From Chloroflexota bacterium (GTDB lineage: Bacteria; Chloroflexota; Anaerolineae; UBA7937; B3-Chlor), in assembly GCA_030603665.1 (NCBI GenBank), contig JAUVXJ010000005.1, positions 161,116 through 225,115 of the forward strand: a DNA stretch of 64,000 nucleotides, in the 5' to 3' direction. Within the stretch, counting starts at the first letter, position 1. Every line of letters starts with the position of its first letter. The translations under genes and the position numbers were made by a program. Shown here piece by piece: positions 9,234-17,664 of the stretch. The notes under the pieces are model-generated. The model ran no database searches and was not told the DNA's origin. It saw only the letters and a list, made by a program, of their open reading frames with translations.

Positions 9234-10271
9234 CTAGGCGTACTGCTTCATCACCCGACTGAAGGCTCCCAGCGCCTCGTCGATATCTCCTCTCTCGACT
9301 CCATAGTGGGTGACAAGGCGAATCCGGCCCTTCCTCCACGGAACCACAAGCACGCCGTCGTCCTTGAGGCCTTCAATCAGCTCATCTCGGCACGGTCTTT
9401 CCGCATCCAATCCCACTACCACGAAGTTGGTTTGGATCGCGGAAGAGTCGACCACAAATCCAGGGATCTCGGCCAGACCTTCGGCCAAGGCGCGAGCATT
9501 GTCATGATCTTCTTGCAGCCGAAGGGTCATGTTCTCAAGGGCGTAGATGCCAGCGGCAGCTATCAGTCCCGCCTGTCGCATCCCGCCTCCGAGCTTCTGC
9601 CGGTTCCTTCGAGCCTCAAGGATGAAATCGGCTGGACCGCACAGCACCGACCCCAGCGGAGCGGCCAGACCCTTGGTGAGACAGAACGCCACCGTGTCCA
9701 CGTGCTTGGTGATCTCGCTGACTTCGACATTCAAATACGTGGCGGCGTTAAAGACACGGGCACCGTCCATGAAGACGGGAATAGAGTGCTTCCTGGCCAC
9801 CGCCGAGATCTTCTCCAGCTCCTCGAGGGGCATCACGATGCCGCCCTCGCCCGCAAAAGTGTTCTCGGTCCAAATCAAGGCCGTTGGCGGTTCGAACAGA
9901 TCCGCCGATCGGATTGACTGTTCCAGACGGTCAAGATCATAGCTCGCATCGGAGTTAAGGGGAAGTATTCGAAATGTCACACCAGCAATAGCGGCAGGTG
10001 CGCCAACCTCGTAGATCATCGTATGGTGGCCATCGCCTATGATCACCTCGTCACCCGGCCGGCAGTGGGTCATGTCAGCGATGATATTGCTCATCGTTCC
10101 GCTCGGAGTCAAGAGGGCCGCTTCCTTGCCGGTGATCTCCGCGGATAGCTCTTGTAGTCTGTTCACGGTAGGATCCTCTCCATAGAGATCGTCCCCCAAC
10201 TCCGCCCGGTAGATGAATTCCCTCATCTCTGGCGGCGGCAGCGTCACCGTGTCACTCCGCAGATCGATCAT
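9234..10271 (-). CDS. ltaE: Low-specificity L-threonine aldolase
   Basis: This 345-residue PLP enzyme cleaves L-threonine or L-allo-threonine to glycine and acetaldehyde, or serine-type substrates to glycine and another aldehyde. It starts MIDLRSDTVTLP, the family's typical N-terminus, followed by GDDLYGEDPTVN, LLTPSGTMSN, ENTFAGEGG, FMDGARVFNA and the PLP Lys in CLTKGLAAPLGS. Full length. The ATG at 10271 has GGGAGG upstream. A candidate promoter lies about 240 bp upstream. With the EutB-like dehydratase upstream and AOR downstream, it suggests beta-hydroxy amino acid breakdown with oxidation of the released aldehyde. Confidence 0.93.
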   Translation of the reverse strand: MIDLRSDTVTLPPPEMREFIYRAELGDDLYGEDPTVNRLQELSAEITGKEAALLTPSGTMSNIIADMTHCRPGDEVIIGDGHHTMIYEVGAPAAIAGVTFRILPLNSDASYDLDRLEQSIRSADLFEPPTALIWTENTFAGEGGIVMPLEELEKISAVARKHSIPVFMDGARVFNAATYLNVEVSEITKHVDTVAFCLTKGLAAPLGSVLCGPADFILEARRNRQKLGGGMRQAGLIAAAGIYALENMTLRLQEDHDNARALAEGLAEIPGFVVDSSAIQTNFVVVGLDAERPCRDELIEGLKDDGVLVVPWRKGRIRLVTHYGVERGDIDEALGAFSRVMKQYA

Positions 10272-10707
10272 TTAACCTTACCTCCCTGTCTGCTCTGGCA
10301 GAATCCACCATGCTTGCTTCCTCACCAACTCATGGCCCGCTCCAGCGTCTGCCGATTGAACTCATCCCAGCGCCGGTGACGTCTCGTGGTTCGGTGAGTG
10401 CAACGACACGTAAGTGGCATCGGACGATAATCGTATTCCGGGAGACCTTCAATCGGCCGAGGTTCCGCCAGTGCGATCATCGGAATCAGGTATACAAAGC
10501 ATAACCCACCCAATATGCTATTGCTCTCTTGCCTTTGTCAAGCCACCTCCGAGACGCGTGTCAGAGAACGCGCCGGGGCATGCCGGAGCACAGAGAGCAG
10601 ACGCTGGGCGAGAGCCAAGCATGGCTCAGAGCGCGGGCGTTACTCGCTCTGGCCGCGCGCAGCCCTTCGCTTGCTGCCGAGGGAGCTACACTCCGCCGAT
10701 CAGCACA
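10272..10707. other. Spacer between ltaE and the EutB-like gene
   Basis: This 436-bp stretch carries the candidate ltaE promoter (10512-10541). It also has a short GAGCC-AAGCAT-GGCTC stem-loop near 10613. Reverse-strand frames here are short and not recognisable. A similar AGCATGGCTCAGAGC string recurs near 11824, so the two flanks of the EutB-like gene share a small repeat. Confidence 0.45.
10512..10541 (-). promoter_or_regulatory. Candidate sigma70-type promoter for ltaE operon
   Basis: On the reverse strand TTGACA is followed by 18 nt and CATATT. It points toward ltaE and has no open gene around it. The -10 box is weak (4 of 6). Confidence 0.45.
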
Positions 10708-11676
10708 TCATTGAGCTAGTTGCAGCAGCAGAGGCACGTCGACATTGCTGCCGCTAACAACCACGACTACGTTATTTCGAGGTCCTTCCACCTTCCTCGC
10801 GAGAAGGGCAGCTATGCCCAGTGCGCCGGCCCCCTCGACCAGTAAGTGATGCCTCTCCAATGCAAAGACCATGGCCTCAGCGATCTGCTCCTCCGAGACC
10901 AGCAGAAAATCGTCAACATAGTCCTGGACCATACGGAAACTGTATCGGTTCTCCAGACCGATACCGCCTAGCAAGGCATCGGCCAGGGTGTCCTCCTGCT
11001 CCATCCTGATCGGTTCGCCAGCCTTGAGACTGTGGTACATGACAGGGGCACGGTCCATCGAAACACCCACCAAGCGAATCTTGTCACTGGCGCTCTTCAA
11101 CGCCAGCGCGATGCCCGAAATCAGCCCCCCGCCCCCGACGGGCACGAGTACCGTATCTATCTGAGGAAGGTCGTCCAGTAACTCCAGGCCGATCGTCCCC
11201 TGCCCGGCGATGGTGAAGGGATCGTCGTAGGGGTTGATCATCGTCAATCCCCTCTCCTTCTCCAAGCGAACGGACTCATCCTCTGCCTCGTCGTAGGTCT
11301 TGCCGCACACGAGGGCCTGGGCACCCAGGGCTTTGATGCTCTCCACCTTGTTGCTGCGCGTTCCTTCAGGTATGCAGATCAGGGCTTTGACCCCTGCGCG
11401 ACTGGCAACGTAGGACACAGCACGGCCGTGATTTCCCGTGGAGCTAGCGATGACTCCGCGGGCCTTTTCATCTTCTGATAGCGTGCTCATCTTGTTGGCG
11501 GCGCCCCGAACCTTGAAGGAACCCGTCTCCTGAAGACTCTCCAGCTTGAGATAGACTGAGGCTCCAATCGTCTCGCTTAGCAGAGGCGAGCCGACCAAGG
11601 GAGTCCTCCGGGCTAGGTCCCCAATTCTCTTCCTGGCCAGATAGATATCGCGCATCGATACACCTTCAGCATGCAT
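10708..11676 (-). CDS. Threonine dehydratase-like PLP enzyme, EutB type
   Basis: This 322-residue fold-type II PLP enzyme has RRTPLVGSP, KLESLQETGSFKVRGAANK with the PLP Lys, ASSTGNHGRAV and PVGGGGLISG. The N-terminal pattern (MHA, then DIYLARKRI and RRTPL) and the full sequence feel resemble EutB of hydroxyectoine catabolism more than biosynthetic IlvA; there is no ACT domain. The family removes water or ammonia from hydroxy amino acids. The ATG at 11676 is preceded by GGGGG 6 nt upstream; a second ATG 21 nt in has GAAGG. A strong promoter lies about 115 bp upstream. A 5'-truncated ornithine cyclodeaminase (EutC family) starts divergently nearby. Confidence 0.82.
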   Translation of the reverse strand: MHAEGVSMRDIYLARKRIGDLARRTPLVGSPLLSETIGASVYLKLESLQETGSFKVRGAANKMSTLSEDEKARGVIASSTGNHGRAVSYVASRAGVKALICIPEGTRSNKVESIKALGAQALVCGKTYDEAEDESVRLEKERGLTMINPYDDPFTIAGQGTIGLELLDDLPQIDTVLVPVGGGGLISGIALALKSASDKIRLVGVSMDRAPVMYHSLKAGEPIRMEQEDTLADALLGGIGLENRYSFRMVQDYVDDFLLVSEEQIAEAMVFALERHHLLVEGAGALGIAALLARKVEGPRNNVVVVVSGSNVDVPLLLQLAQ

Positions 11677-11789
11677 GTTGTACCCCCGTGATGGGCGCAG
11701 ACGGGACCCTGCCCTGGAGCTAGAACGCCGCGCTCCAGGGGTCGAATGGCCCCTGGGCCAACTGTGGATATAGCCAATCTCAGCGATCT

Positions 11790-11818
11790 AGTATACTATC
11801 GCTCTCACAAGCCGTCAA
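11790..11818 (-). promoter_or_regulatory. Promoter of the EutB-like gene
   Basis: The reverse strand reads TTGACG, 17 nt, TATACT, close to the sigma70 consensus with ideal spacing. The -10 box is inside the palindrome AGTATACT, which recurs in the promoter at 12856. The transcript would have a leader of about 110 nt. Confidence 0.75.
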
Positions 11819-11873
11819 GCGAAGCATGGCTCAGAGCCGGGATGTTGCTCCTTCAGTCCTCCGTGTGTCGTGA

Positions 11874-12542
11874 CCGCGGAAGCGCGCCCTGCGGACTGCA
11901 GCGGCCGGGGCGATAGCGGCCAAGTACCTCGCAAGAAAGAAGCTGAGCACGGTCGGGGTCGTAGGGACAGGTGCACAGGGACGATTTCAGGCCATGGCCT
12001 TGGCCAAGGTCAGGGAGTACAAGCAGATAATCGCATACGATCTCGATGCAGACAGCTTGGCGCGATACGTCAAGGAGATGCCAGACATCCTCGGTGTCGA
12101 ATGTGTAGCCCCCAGGAGCGTCCAAGAAGTGATCACGGCAAGCGACATCCTCATCACCTCCACCCCGTCCACAGAACCCTTTGTACGCGCAGACTACCTC
12201 CATCCGGGCATGCACATCACTGCTATGGGAGCGGACGCCCCTTACAAGCAGGAACTGGAAAGCCAGGTTCTGGCCCGGGCCGATCTCATTGTCTGTGATC
12301 ACAAGGGGCAGTGCGCTGAACGCGGCGAACTGCACCATGGGCTGGAGGACGGGACGGTCAGCGAGGATCGTGAGATCGTGGAACTCGGCGACCTGACGGC
12401 TGGACGACACCCGGGGCGCACCGACGATTCGCAGATCACCGTCTCCGACCTGACTGGCGTGGGGGTCCAAGACGCGGCCATAGCCACCCTTGCGTACGAG
12501 AAGGCCATCGAAGGCGGATTCGGCTCAACTCTCGAAGTCTGA
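11874..12542 (+). pseudogene. Ornithine cyclodeaminase/mu-crystallin family (EutC-like), 5'-truncated remnant
   Basis: The forward frame after a stop at 11871 encodes ALRTAAAGAIAAKYLARK, then the Rossmann motif GVVGTGAQGRFQAMA, SDILITSTPS and HITAMGADAPYK, ending at GGFGSTLEV. This is about the last two thirds of an ornithine cyclodeaminase-family protein (usual length around 320-330). The first 100 or so residues, including the substrate domain, are absent, and no such sequence is visible upstream in any frame. There is no start codon until the ATG at 11994, inside the Rossmann domain. It lies next to the EutB-like gene; EutB and EutC are partners in hydroxyectoine use, so an old eutBC pair may have been broken by rearrangement. 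Confidence 0.8.
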
Positions 12543-13081
12543 TCCTTTGTCGACAGTACCGCTGGGCACCTGGCGGCAACCACGGAGTCGACGCTGAGGG
12601 CGGCGCACTGGCCTTGGCTTCGTGTCGGACTATCGCGTTGGCATCCTCTTGCCTCGGACTCGCCACAACGCGCTCCTCGCCCGGTTCAAAGGTGCCAGGA
12701 AGACTTCAGCATGCCGCTCCGGCCCGGGGCCCCTGTGACCGCCAACTCCCAGATGGTTGTCTGCCTGTTCTCACGTTCGATCGGATAGCAGCCTTCAGGC
12801 TGGGTGAAGTCATTCAGATCGAGAACTGTGACTTGACATTTCGGGAGCCTCGTAGTATACTGTCGGCGGCCTACCTCGTATATCCAGCTGTGTCAATCGG
12901 GTCTGCGGGACATTGACGCCCACAAGAGACCAGGTCCCAGTAGATGGGGTTACGCTTCCATGGACGGAACACTGACGGGCACCGATACTTCCTCTGCCTA
13001 TTCCAAGGAACGCAAGGTGATTGGCGACCAATCCTCAGCCACCCGTTTTCCCAAGCCCCTCACGCAAGGAAACCGCATCCT
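12543..13081. other. Spacer with one strong promoter, no intact gene
   Basis: No recognisable coding sequence between the cyclodeaminase remnant and the GntR remnant. A good forward promoter is at 12833-12861. Short frames here show no family motifs. Confidence 0.5.
12833..12861 (+). promoter_or_regulatory. Strong promoter upstream of GntR remnant and DUF917-transporter genes
   Basis: TTGACA, 17 nt, TATACT, a near-perfect sigma70 promoter. It probably once drove the GntR regulator now decayed at 13082 and may still serve the DUF917 gene at 13474 with a leader of about 600 nt. The -10 lies in AGTATACT, the same octamer as at 11790. Confidence 0.75.
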
Positions 13082-13319
13082 ATGAGCGAACGGGCAAGTC
13101 AAGCGATCACCGAGCAACTACGCGAAATGCTGATCGCTGGGGAATTGGGCTCCGGAGCCCTCGTGAGTGAAGCGCAGTTGTCGGGTCTACTGGGGTGCGG
13201 CTGGACACCACTGCGGCAAGCAGCGCGGCAGCCATGCAGATTACTTCGATTTGGTAGTGTTGGATGGCCAATTCCACGTCCTGGTTGCGGAGTCCACTGG
13301 CAACCGATTCGTGAAATGA
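13082..13319 (+). pseudogene. GntR-family (FCD type) regulator, decayed remnant
   Basis: The frame from ATG 13082 encodes MSERASQAITEQLREM, then GALVSEAQLSGLLGC and WTPLRQA, a GntR winged-helix start closely matching the intact regulator at 39905-40564 (MSERASDTIVRDLRRM, SIVSEAYLSDLLGC, RTPLRDA). After about 47 codons the reading shifts by one frame and jumps to YFDLVVLDGQFHVLVAESTG, matching the intact protein's sensor domain (SLAELDGEYHILIAEATG), then stops. Some 80 residues between are deleted, and the C-terminus is missing. It is therefore non-functional. It sits just before a DUF917 gene, consistent with a lost local regulator. Confidence 0.88.
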
Positions 13320-13473
13320 TGAGTGCTCAGCCGTGGGAATGGCGCGACCGGTCGGCCTGACCCACTCATTGTCAATACTCGCATGCCCGCGCACTGACTG
13401 GCTGGTGAGCGATTGAGCAACCGGTCAGCCGGAGTGTGGGACTGAGATCAAATGGAACAGGAGGGTGCGGAAA

Positions 13474-14613
13474 GTGCCGAGAGGTAATCTGAGGACGATA
13501 GAAGACTGCGAGGATTTCATCCAAGGTTGCCTGTTCTTGGGAACCGGTGGTGGGGGCAGCGAGGAAATGGGAATGCGGATTCTCAAGAAGGCCCTCGAAG
13601 ACGGCATCGACCTTGGCTGGGTGGACGCGGACGACATTCCCGACGATGCGTGGAGCGTCAATCCTTGCGGTACGGGATCTGTTGCTCCGGTCTCCGAGGA
13701 GACTCTGAAGGAGATCGAGGCGATGGGGCTGGTGGACGTGATGGGCGACGACGCGCTGATCGAGGCTGTCAAAGAATTGGAGAACTATCTGGGCCGATCC
13801 TTCGGCTGTGTGGTGGCCTTCGAACCAGGAGCGGGCAACACGCCGGACGCGCTGGTCGTGGGAGGCCGTCTCGACATCCCGGTTGTCGACGGCGACTATG
13901 CCGGTCGCGCGGTCCCCGAAGACATACAGAGCACAACTCACCTGCATGGGAAACATGCCTGGCCCTTCGCAGCTGTTGACAAGTGGGGGAACATCACCAT
14001 CTCCAAGAACTGCGCAAATCCTCTCATGGGAGAGCGCCTCGGGAAGCATCTTGCCCTCGCAGCCTTTGGGGACGCCTCAACAGCTATTACCCCAATCTCC
14101 GCCAGGGAGATGAAAGAGGTGCTCGTTAGGGGTACGTTGACCAAGTGCTTGGCTATAGGCCGAGCGCTCCGCCAAGCTCTGGACAGCGGTGCGGACCCGG
14201 TCGACGCCGCCACCAAGGTTGTGGATGGCTGGCGGCTGTTTGAAGGTGTAGTCACCGGCAAGGACTGGGAGGATCGCGACGGCTACATGTTTGGCACCAC
14301 CCACCTCAAAGGCACGGGCGACTACGAAGGGCAAACATTGGACGTCTGGTTCAAGAACGAGAATCACGTTTCGTGGCTGAACGGCGAGCCCTGGATCTGC
14401 AGCCCTGACGCGGTCATCCTCGCGCACAAGGGAAGCGGTGAGGGGGCCAGCAATGCGGACATCAAAGAGGGTGATGAGCTGGTGGCGGTGGGAATGAAGG
14501 GCCTGGAAGCCTTTCGCACTGAGTTCGGTCTCAACGAGTGCACCGGCCCGCGCTATTTCGGATTCGACATTGACTACGTACCTATCGAGAAGCTCGTTGG
14601 GAAGACACAGTAG
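13474..14613 (+). CDS. DUF917 / S-methyl-thiohydantoin desulfurase family protein (copy 1)
   Basis: This 379-residue protein has CEDFIQGCLFLGTGGGG at the N-terminus, WVDADDIPDD, PVVDGDYAGRAVPE, GWRLFEGVV, NENHVSWLNGEPW and a C-terminal YFGFDIDYVPIE, the shared signature of all five DUF917 proteins here. Pfam describes the family as S-methyl-thiohydantoin desulfurase, acting on thiohydantoin rings; the true substrate here is unknown. I choose GTG 13474 because GGAGG lies 9 nt upstream and it aligns with the paralogues; a GTG 9 nt earlier has no room for a ribosome site. It precedes an oligopeptide ABC transporter, suggesting that the imported compound feeds this enzyme. Confidence 0.88.
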   Translation: MPRGNLRTIEDCEDFIQGCLFLGTGGGGSEEMGMRILKKALEDGIDLGWVDADDIPDDAWSVNPCGTGSVAPVSEETLKEIEAMGLVDVMGDDALIEAVKELENYLGRSFGCVVAFEPGAGNTPDALVVGGRLDIPVVDGDYAGRAVPEDIQSTTHLHGKHAWPFAAVDKWGNITISKNCANPLMGERLGKHLALAAFGDASTAITPISAREMKEVLVRGTLTKCLAIGRALRQALDSGADPVDAATKVVDGWRLFEGVVTGKDWEDRDGYMFGTTHLKGTGDYEGQTLDVWFKNENHVSWLNGEPWICSPDAVILAHKGSGEGASNADIKEGDELVAVGMKGLEAFRTEFGLNECTGPRYFGFDIDYVPIEKLVGKTQ

Positions 14614-14655
14614 CTGGAGAGTCGACCGTCGGCGCGCATCTCTGCCACCGTCGAG

Positions 14656-14684
14656 TTGACAGCGGCGAGCAGATGTGGCAAACT
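14656..14684 (+). promoter_or_regulatory. Possible promoter of the first ABC transporter operon
   Basis: TTGACA, 17 nt, CAAACT. The -35 box is perfect and the -10 is poor. It lies about 150 bp before the binding-protein gene. Confidence 0.35.
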
Positions 14685-14835
14685 ATGCTGGATGGCAGGT
14701 AGACGTACCGCGGGACTGTCGGTGACGCGATGTCGCGGTATCGACCTAGGGGAGGAGGTGATGCGAGCGATCAAATTGTGGATGCGTGAAGCAGACTTGA
14801 GACTATCGTGACACACCAATAATAAGGAGGATACG

Positions 14836-16503
14836 ATGCAAAGGAAGGTTTGGTTTGTGGTTAGTGCGGTTCTGTTGGTCGCGCTTGTCGTGGCCGGGTG
14901 TGGGGCGCCTGCCCCGACGGAGGAACCTGGCCCAGCCCCGACCGAGGCGCCAGCGGCAACCGAAGCACCCGCAGCGACCGAGGAGCCATCAGTGCCAAAG
15001 GTTGTCACCTGGATCATGTGGCAGCAGTTCATCGACCTGGATCCGGCGTTGGCGTTCTCCAGTGAGCATCCGGCGTTGAACCTGATCTATGAGAACCTGG
15101 TATATATGAACCCTCCAGGCGCCGCTGAGTTGCTCAGCCCCGGACTGGCCACCAGCTGGGAGGCCAACGAGGACGCGACTGAGTGGACCTTCCATCTGCG
15201 TGAGGGCGTGACTTTCCAGGATGGCGAGCCGTTCAACGCTGACGCGGTCAAGGCCACGTTCGAGCACTACGCGGCCCAAGAGGGGGCCGGCTGCACCTTT
15301 ATCTGGGGTGCTGTGGAAGACGTAGAGGTGGTCGACGATTACACTGTCAAGCTGTACAACAGCTACCCGGCGGCGTTGGACATCATCGCCACGTCGTCCT
15401 ACTGCGGGGAGATTATCAGTCCTGCCGACACAGGTCAGCCGAAGGAGTGGTTCGACGCGGCCCAGGGCCACGGCACCGGCCCCTACATGTATGAGTCGTA
15501 CGACAAAGGTCAGCGCCTCATCTTGGCCCGATTCGACGACTACTGGAAGGGCTGGGAAGACAATCAGTTTGACAAGGTCGTCTTCGAGATCGTAGAGGAC
15601 ACCGTGCAGCAGCTCCAGATGATCGAGAGCGGAGAAGGGGACATCCTGCGCGAGTTACCTCCGGATAAGGTCGAGCAGCTGAGGGCGAATGAGAACCTCA
15701 AGGTGTACGTCGATCCGTCCTACCAACACATGCAGTTCCTGATAAACAACCAGAAGGCGCCGACGAGCGACCCGCTCGTCAGGCAGGCCCTGGCCTATAG
15801 CTTCCCGTACGACGATTTGGTCGAGAGGGGCGAGGGGATCTTCACTCAGTCTCGGGCCGCCGTGCCTGCGGCTATGTGGGGTCACTGCGCAGACTGCTTC
15901 CAATACTCGTACGACCCTGTCAAGGCCGGAGAGCTCCTGGATCAGGCCGGTTGGGTGGATACTGACGGCGATGGTGTCCGCGACAAGGACGGACAACCCC
16001 TTAAGCTGTTGCTGACCTACACGGCGGGAGCCACGGGTCACGCATGGCCTACAGAGCTCTGGGTCTACCCTGCCGGCGAGATAAGCATCGAACTGGACAC
16101 GCAGGGCATGACCTACTCGGCGATGTGGGAATACAACAAGCAGGACCCGCAGATGGCCCAGGACATCACCATTCAACAGTGGTGGCCCACGTACGTGACG
16201 CCCTTCGATCCGCTGTTCTCCATGTACCACTGTGAGGAGGAGCCTTTCCTCAATACGGGTTACTACTGCAACCCAGACTATGACGCGCTAATCGACGAGG
16301 CGGATCAGCTCACCGGGACGGACCGCGATGCCGCCGACCAGATGTTCCAGGACGCACAGGACATCCTGACAGAGGAGTGCCCCGCCGTCTGGGTGATGGA
16401 CATCGCTGAGTCCTTCGCCTTCACCGCGGATATCGATGGGTTTGTGAACAACCCCGCCTATCCAGGAGTTGTCTTCATCTACGATCTGACGACGACGAGA
16501 TAG
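14836..16503 (+). CDS. Oligopeptide/dipeptide ABC transporter substrate-binding lipoprotein
   Basis: This 555-residue family 5 binding protein starts with a signal peptide and lipobox (VVAGC, Cys22), so it should be lipid-anchored outside the membrane. A Pro/Thr/Glu/Ala linker follows (about 23-52). Domain order is normal: DLDPALAFSSEHP and ATEWTFHLREGVTFQDGEPF in the N-lobe, CNPDYDALIDEA and DAQDILTEECPAVWV in the C-lobe. AAGGAGG lies 6 nt before the ATG. It is the first gene of an operon with two permeases and two ATPases. The linker style is typical of Chloroflexota lipoproteins. Peptides, nickel complexes or amides are possible ligands. Confidence 0.93.
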   Translation: MQRKVWFVVSAVLLVALVVAGCGAPAPTEEPGPAPTEAPAATEAPAATEEPSVPKVVTWIMWQQFIDLDPALAFSSEHPALNLIYENLVYMNPPGAAELLSPGLATSWEANEDATEWTFHLREGVTFQDGEPFNADAVKATFEHYAAQEGAGCTFIWGAVEDVEVVDDYTVKLYNSYPAALDIIATSSYCGEIISPADTGQPKEWFDAAQGHGTGPYMYESYDKGQRLILARFDDYWKGWEDNQFDKVVFEIVEDTVQQLQMIESGEGDILRELPPDKVEQLRANENLKVYVDPSYQHMQFLINNQKAPTSDPLVRQALAYSFPYDDLVERGEGIFTQSRAAVPAAMWGHCADCFQYSYDPVKAGELLDQAGWVDTDGDGVRDKDGQPLKLLLTYTAGATGHAWPTELWVYPAGEISIELDTQGMTYSAMWEYNKQDPQMAQDITIQQWWPTYVTPFDPLFSMYHCEEEPFLNTGYYCNPDYDALIDEADQLTGTDRDAADQMFQDAQDILTEECPAVWVMDIAESFAFTADIDGFVNNPAYPGVVFIYDLTTTR

Positions 16504-16563
16504 GATCGCCGGTCGATAGCCGGATGTGGGATGAGAAGCTGAATTAGCGTCACGCTCAAGAAT

Positions 16564-16599
16564 GTGGGGCCGACCGGGACTACTACCGGTCGGCCCCAC
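16564..16599 (+). terminator. Strong stem-loop between binding protein and permease genes
   Basis: Two perfectly complementary 14-nt arms, GTGGGGCCGACCGG and CCGGTCGGCCCCAC, flank an 8-nt loop. No U-run follows, so it is more likely an RNA-stabilising or attenuating hairpin that keeps the binding-protein transcript abundant than a full terminator. A similar structure occupies the same place in the second ABC operon (49998-50035). Confidence 0.8.
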
Positions 16600-16621
16600 G
16601 CGCCGCCAACGAGGTACGTCT

Positions 16622-17644
16622 GTGGCCAAAGCAGAGTACGTGGTCAAACGCTTGCTGCTAGCCCTCCTGGTTCTGGTGGGTGTTTCGATCATAACGTTTG
16701 TCATCGCCCGTATGATTCCATCAGACCCCGCGGCACTATACGTCGGGCCCCGAGCCAAACCCGAAACGCGCGAAGCGGCGCGAATCAAACTTGGTCTGGA
16801 TCGCCCTCTATACGAGCAGTACCTGCGCTACATGGGCGAGGTTCTGAGCGGGGATTTTGGCATCTCGGTCAGGAGCCGCCGACCCATCATCGAGGATCTC
16901 AAGATCTTTCTGCCTGCCACCTTGGAGTTGGTGTTCGTCAGCATGATCTTCACCCTGCTCATTGGGTTGCCGCTGGGAGTGTTGTCTGCAGCCTTCAAGG
17001 ATGGCTGGGTCGACCACTTCAGCCGCGTGTTCGCGGTTGTCAACGTCTCCATGCCGGTGTTCTGGTTGGCCCTGCTACTGCAACTCCTGATCGTACGCCA
17101 GCTTGGTCTGTTTCACATTGGCGGTCGCGTGAGCCGCGAGATAGCCATCCTCCATCCCATCGACCAGATCACGGGCTTCTACTTGATAGACACCGCCCTG
17201 GCAGGCAACTGGTCGGCGTTCCGCGACGTGTTGAGCCACCTCATCTTGCCCAGCATAGCTCTTGCGAGCTACGGCATCGGGCTTAGCATTCGCATGACCC
17301 GAGCCAACATGGTTGAGGTGCTGCAGCAGAAGTACATCACTGCGGCGTGGGCGGCGGGGCTTACGCGCCGCGAAGTATTCTTCCGGCAAGCCCTCAAGAA
17401 TGCAATCGTTCCGACGCTGATGGTGCTCAGCCTCAATTTCGTGTGGCAGATAAGCGGGGCCATGTTGGTGGAGATCGTCTTCCTCTGGCCGGGGCTGGGG
17501 ACCTATCTCGTTAACGCTATTCTGACCATCGATTTTCCAATAGTGGTTTCAGTGGCTCTGATCGTGACCGTATTCTACGTCTTGGGCAACCTGTTCATCG
17601 ATATCCTGCAAGCGGCAATCGATCCGCGCGTGAGCTTGGAGTAG
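16622..17644 (+). CDS. Oligopeptide ABC transporter permease, DppB/OppB type
   Basis: This 340-residue membrane protein begins YVVKRLLLALLVLVGVSIITFVIARMIPSDP-like, with six or so hydrophobic segments, GDFGISVRSRRP and the EAA loop AAWAAGLTRREVFFRQALKNA, then WPGLGTYLVNAI and a terminal IDPRVSLE. The GTG at 16622 has GAGGT 6 nt upstream; an ATG at 16562 would start inside the hairpin and adds non-homologous residues. The EAA loop should dock on the two ATPases encoded downstream. It pairs with the DppC-type permease 20 bp downstream. Confidence 0.93.
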   Translation: MAKAEYVVKRLLLALLVLVGVSIITFVIARMIPSDPAALYVGPRAKPETREAARIKLGLDRPLYEQYLRYMGEVLSGDFGISVRSRRPIIEDLKIFLPATLELVFVSMIFTLLIGLPLGVLSAAFKDGWVDHFSRVFAVVNVSMPVFWLALLLQLLIVRQLGLFHIGGRVSREIAILHPIDQITGFYLIDTALAGNWSAFRDVLSHLILPSIALASYGIGLSIRMTRANMVEVLQQKYITAAWAAGLTRREVFFRQALKNAIVPTLMVLSLNFVWQISGAMLVEIVFLWPGLGTYLVNAILTIDFPIVVSVALIVTVFYVLGNLFIDILQAAIDPRVSLE

Positions 17645-17664
17645 AGCGGCACGGAGACCAGATC

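Noticed and set aside
12944..13360. 138-codon forward frame covering the GntR remnant
   Set aside because: Only the part from 13082 matches a GntR start, and the sensor domain match is in another frame, so it is a decayed gene and not an intact longer protein.
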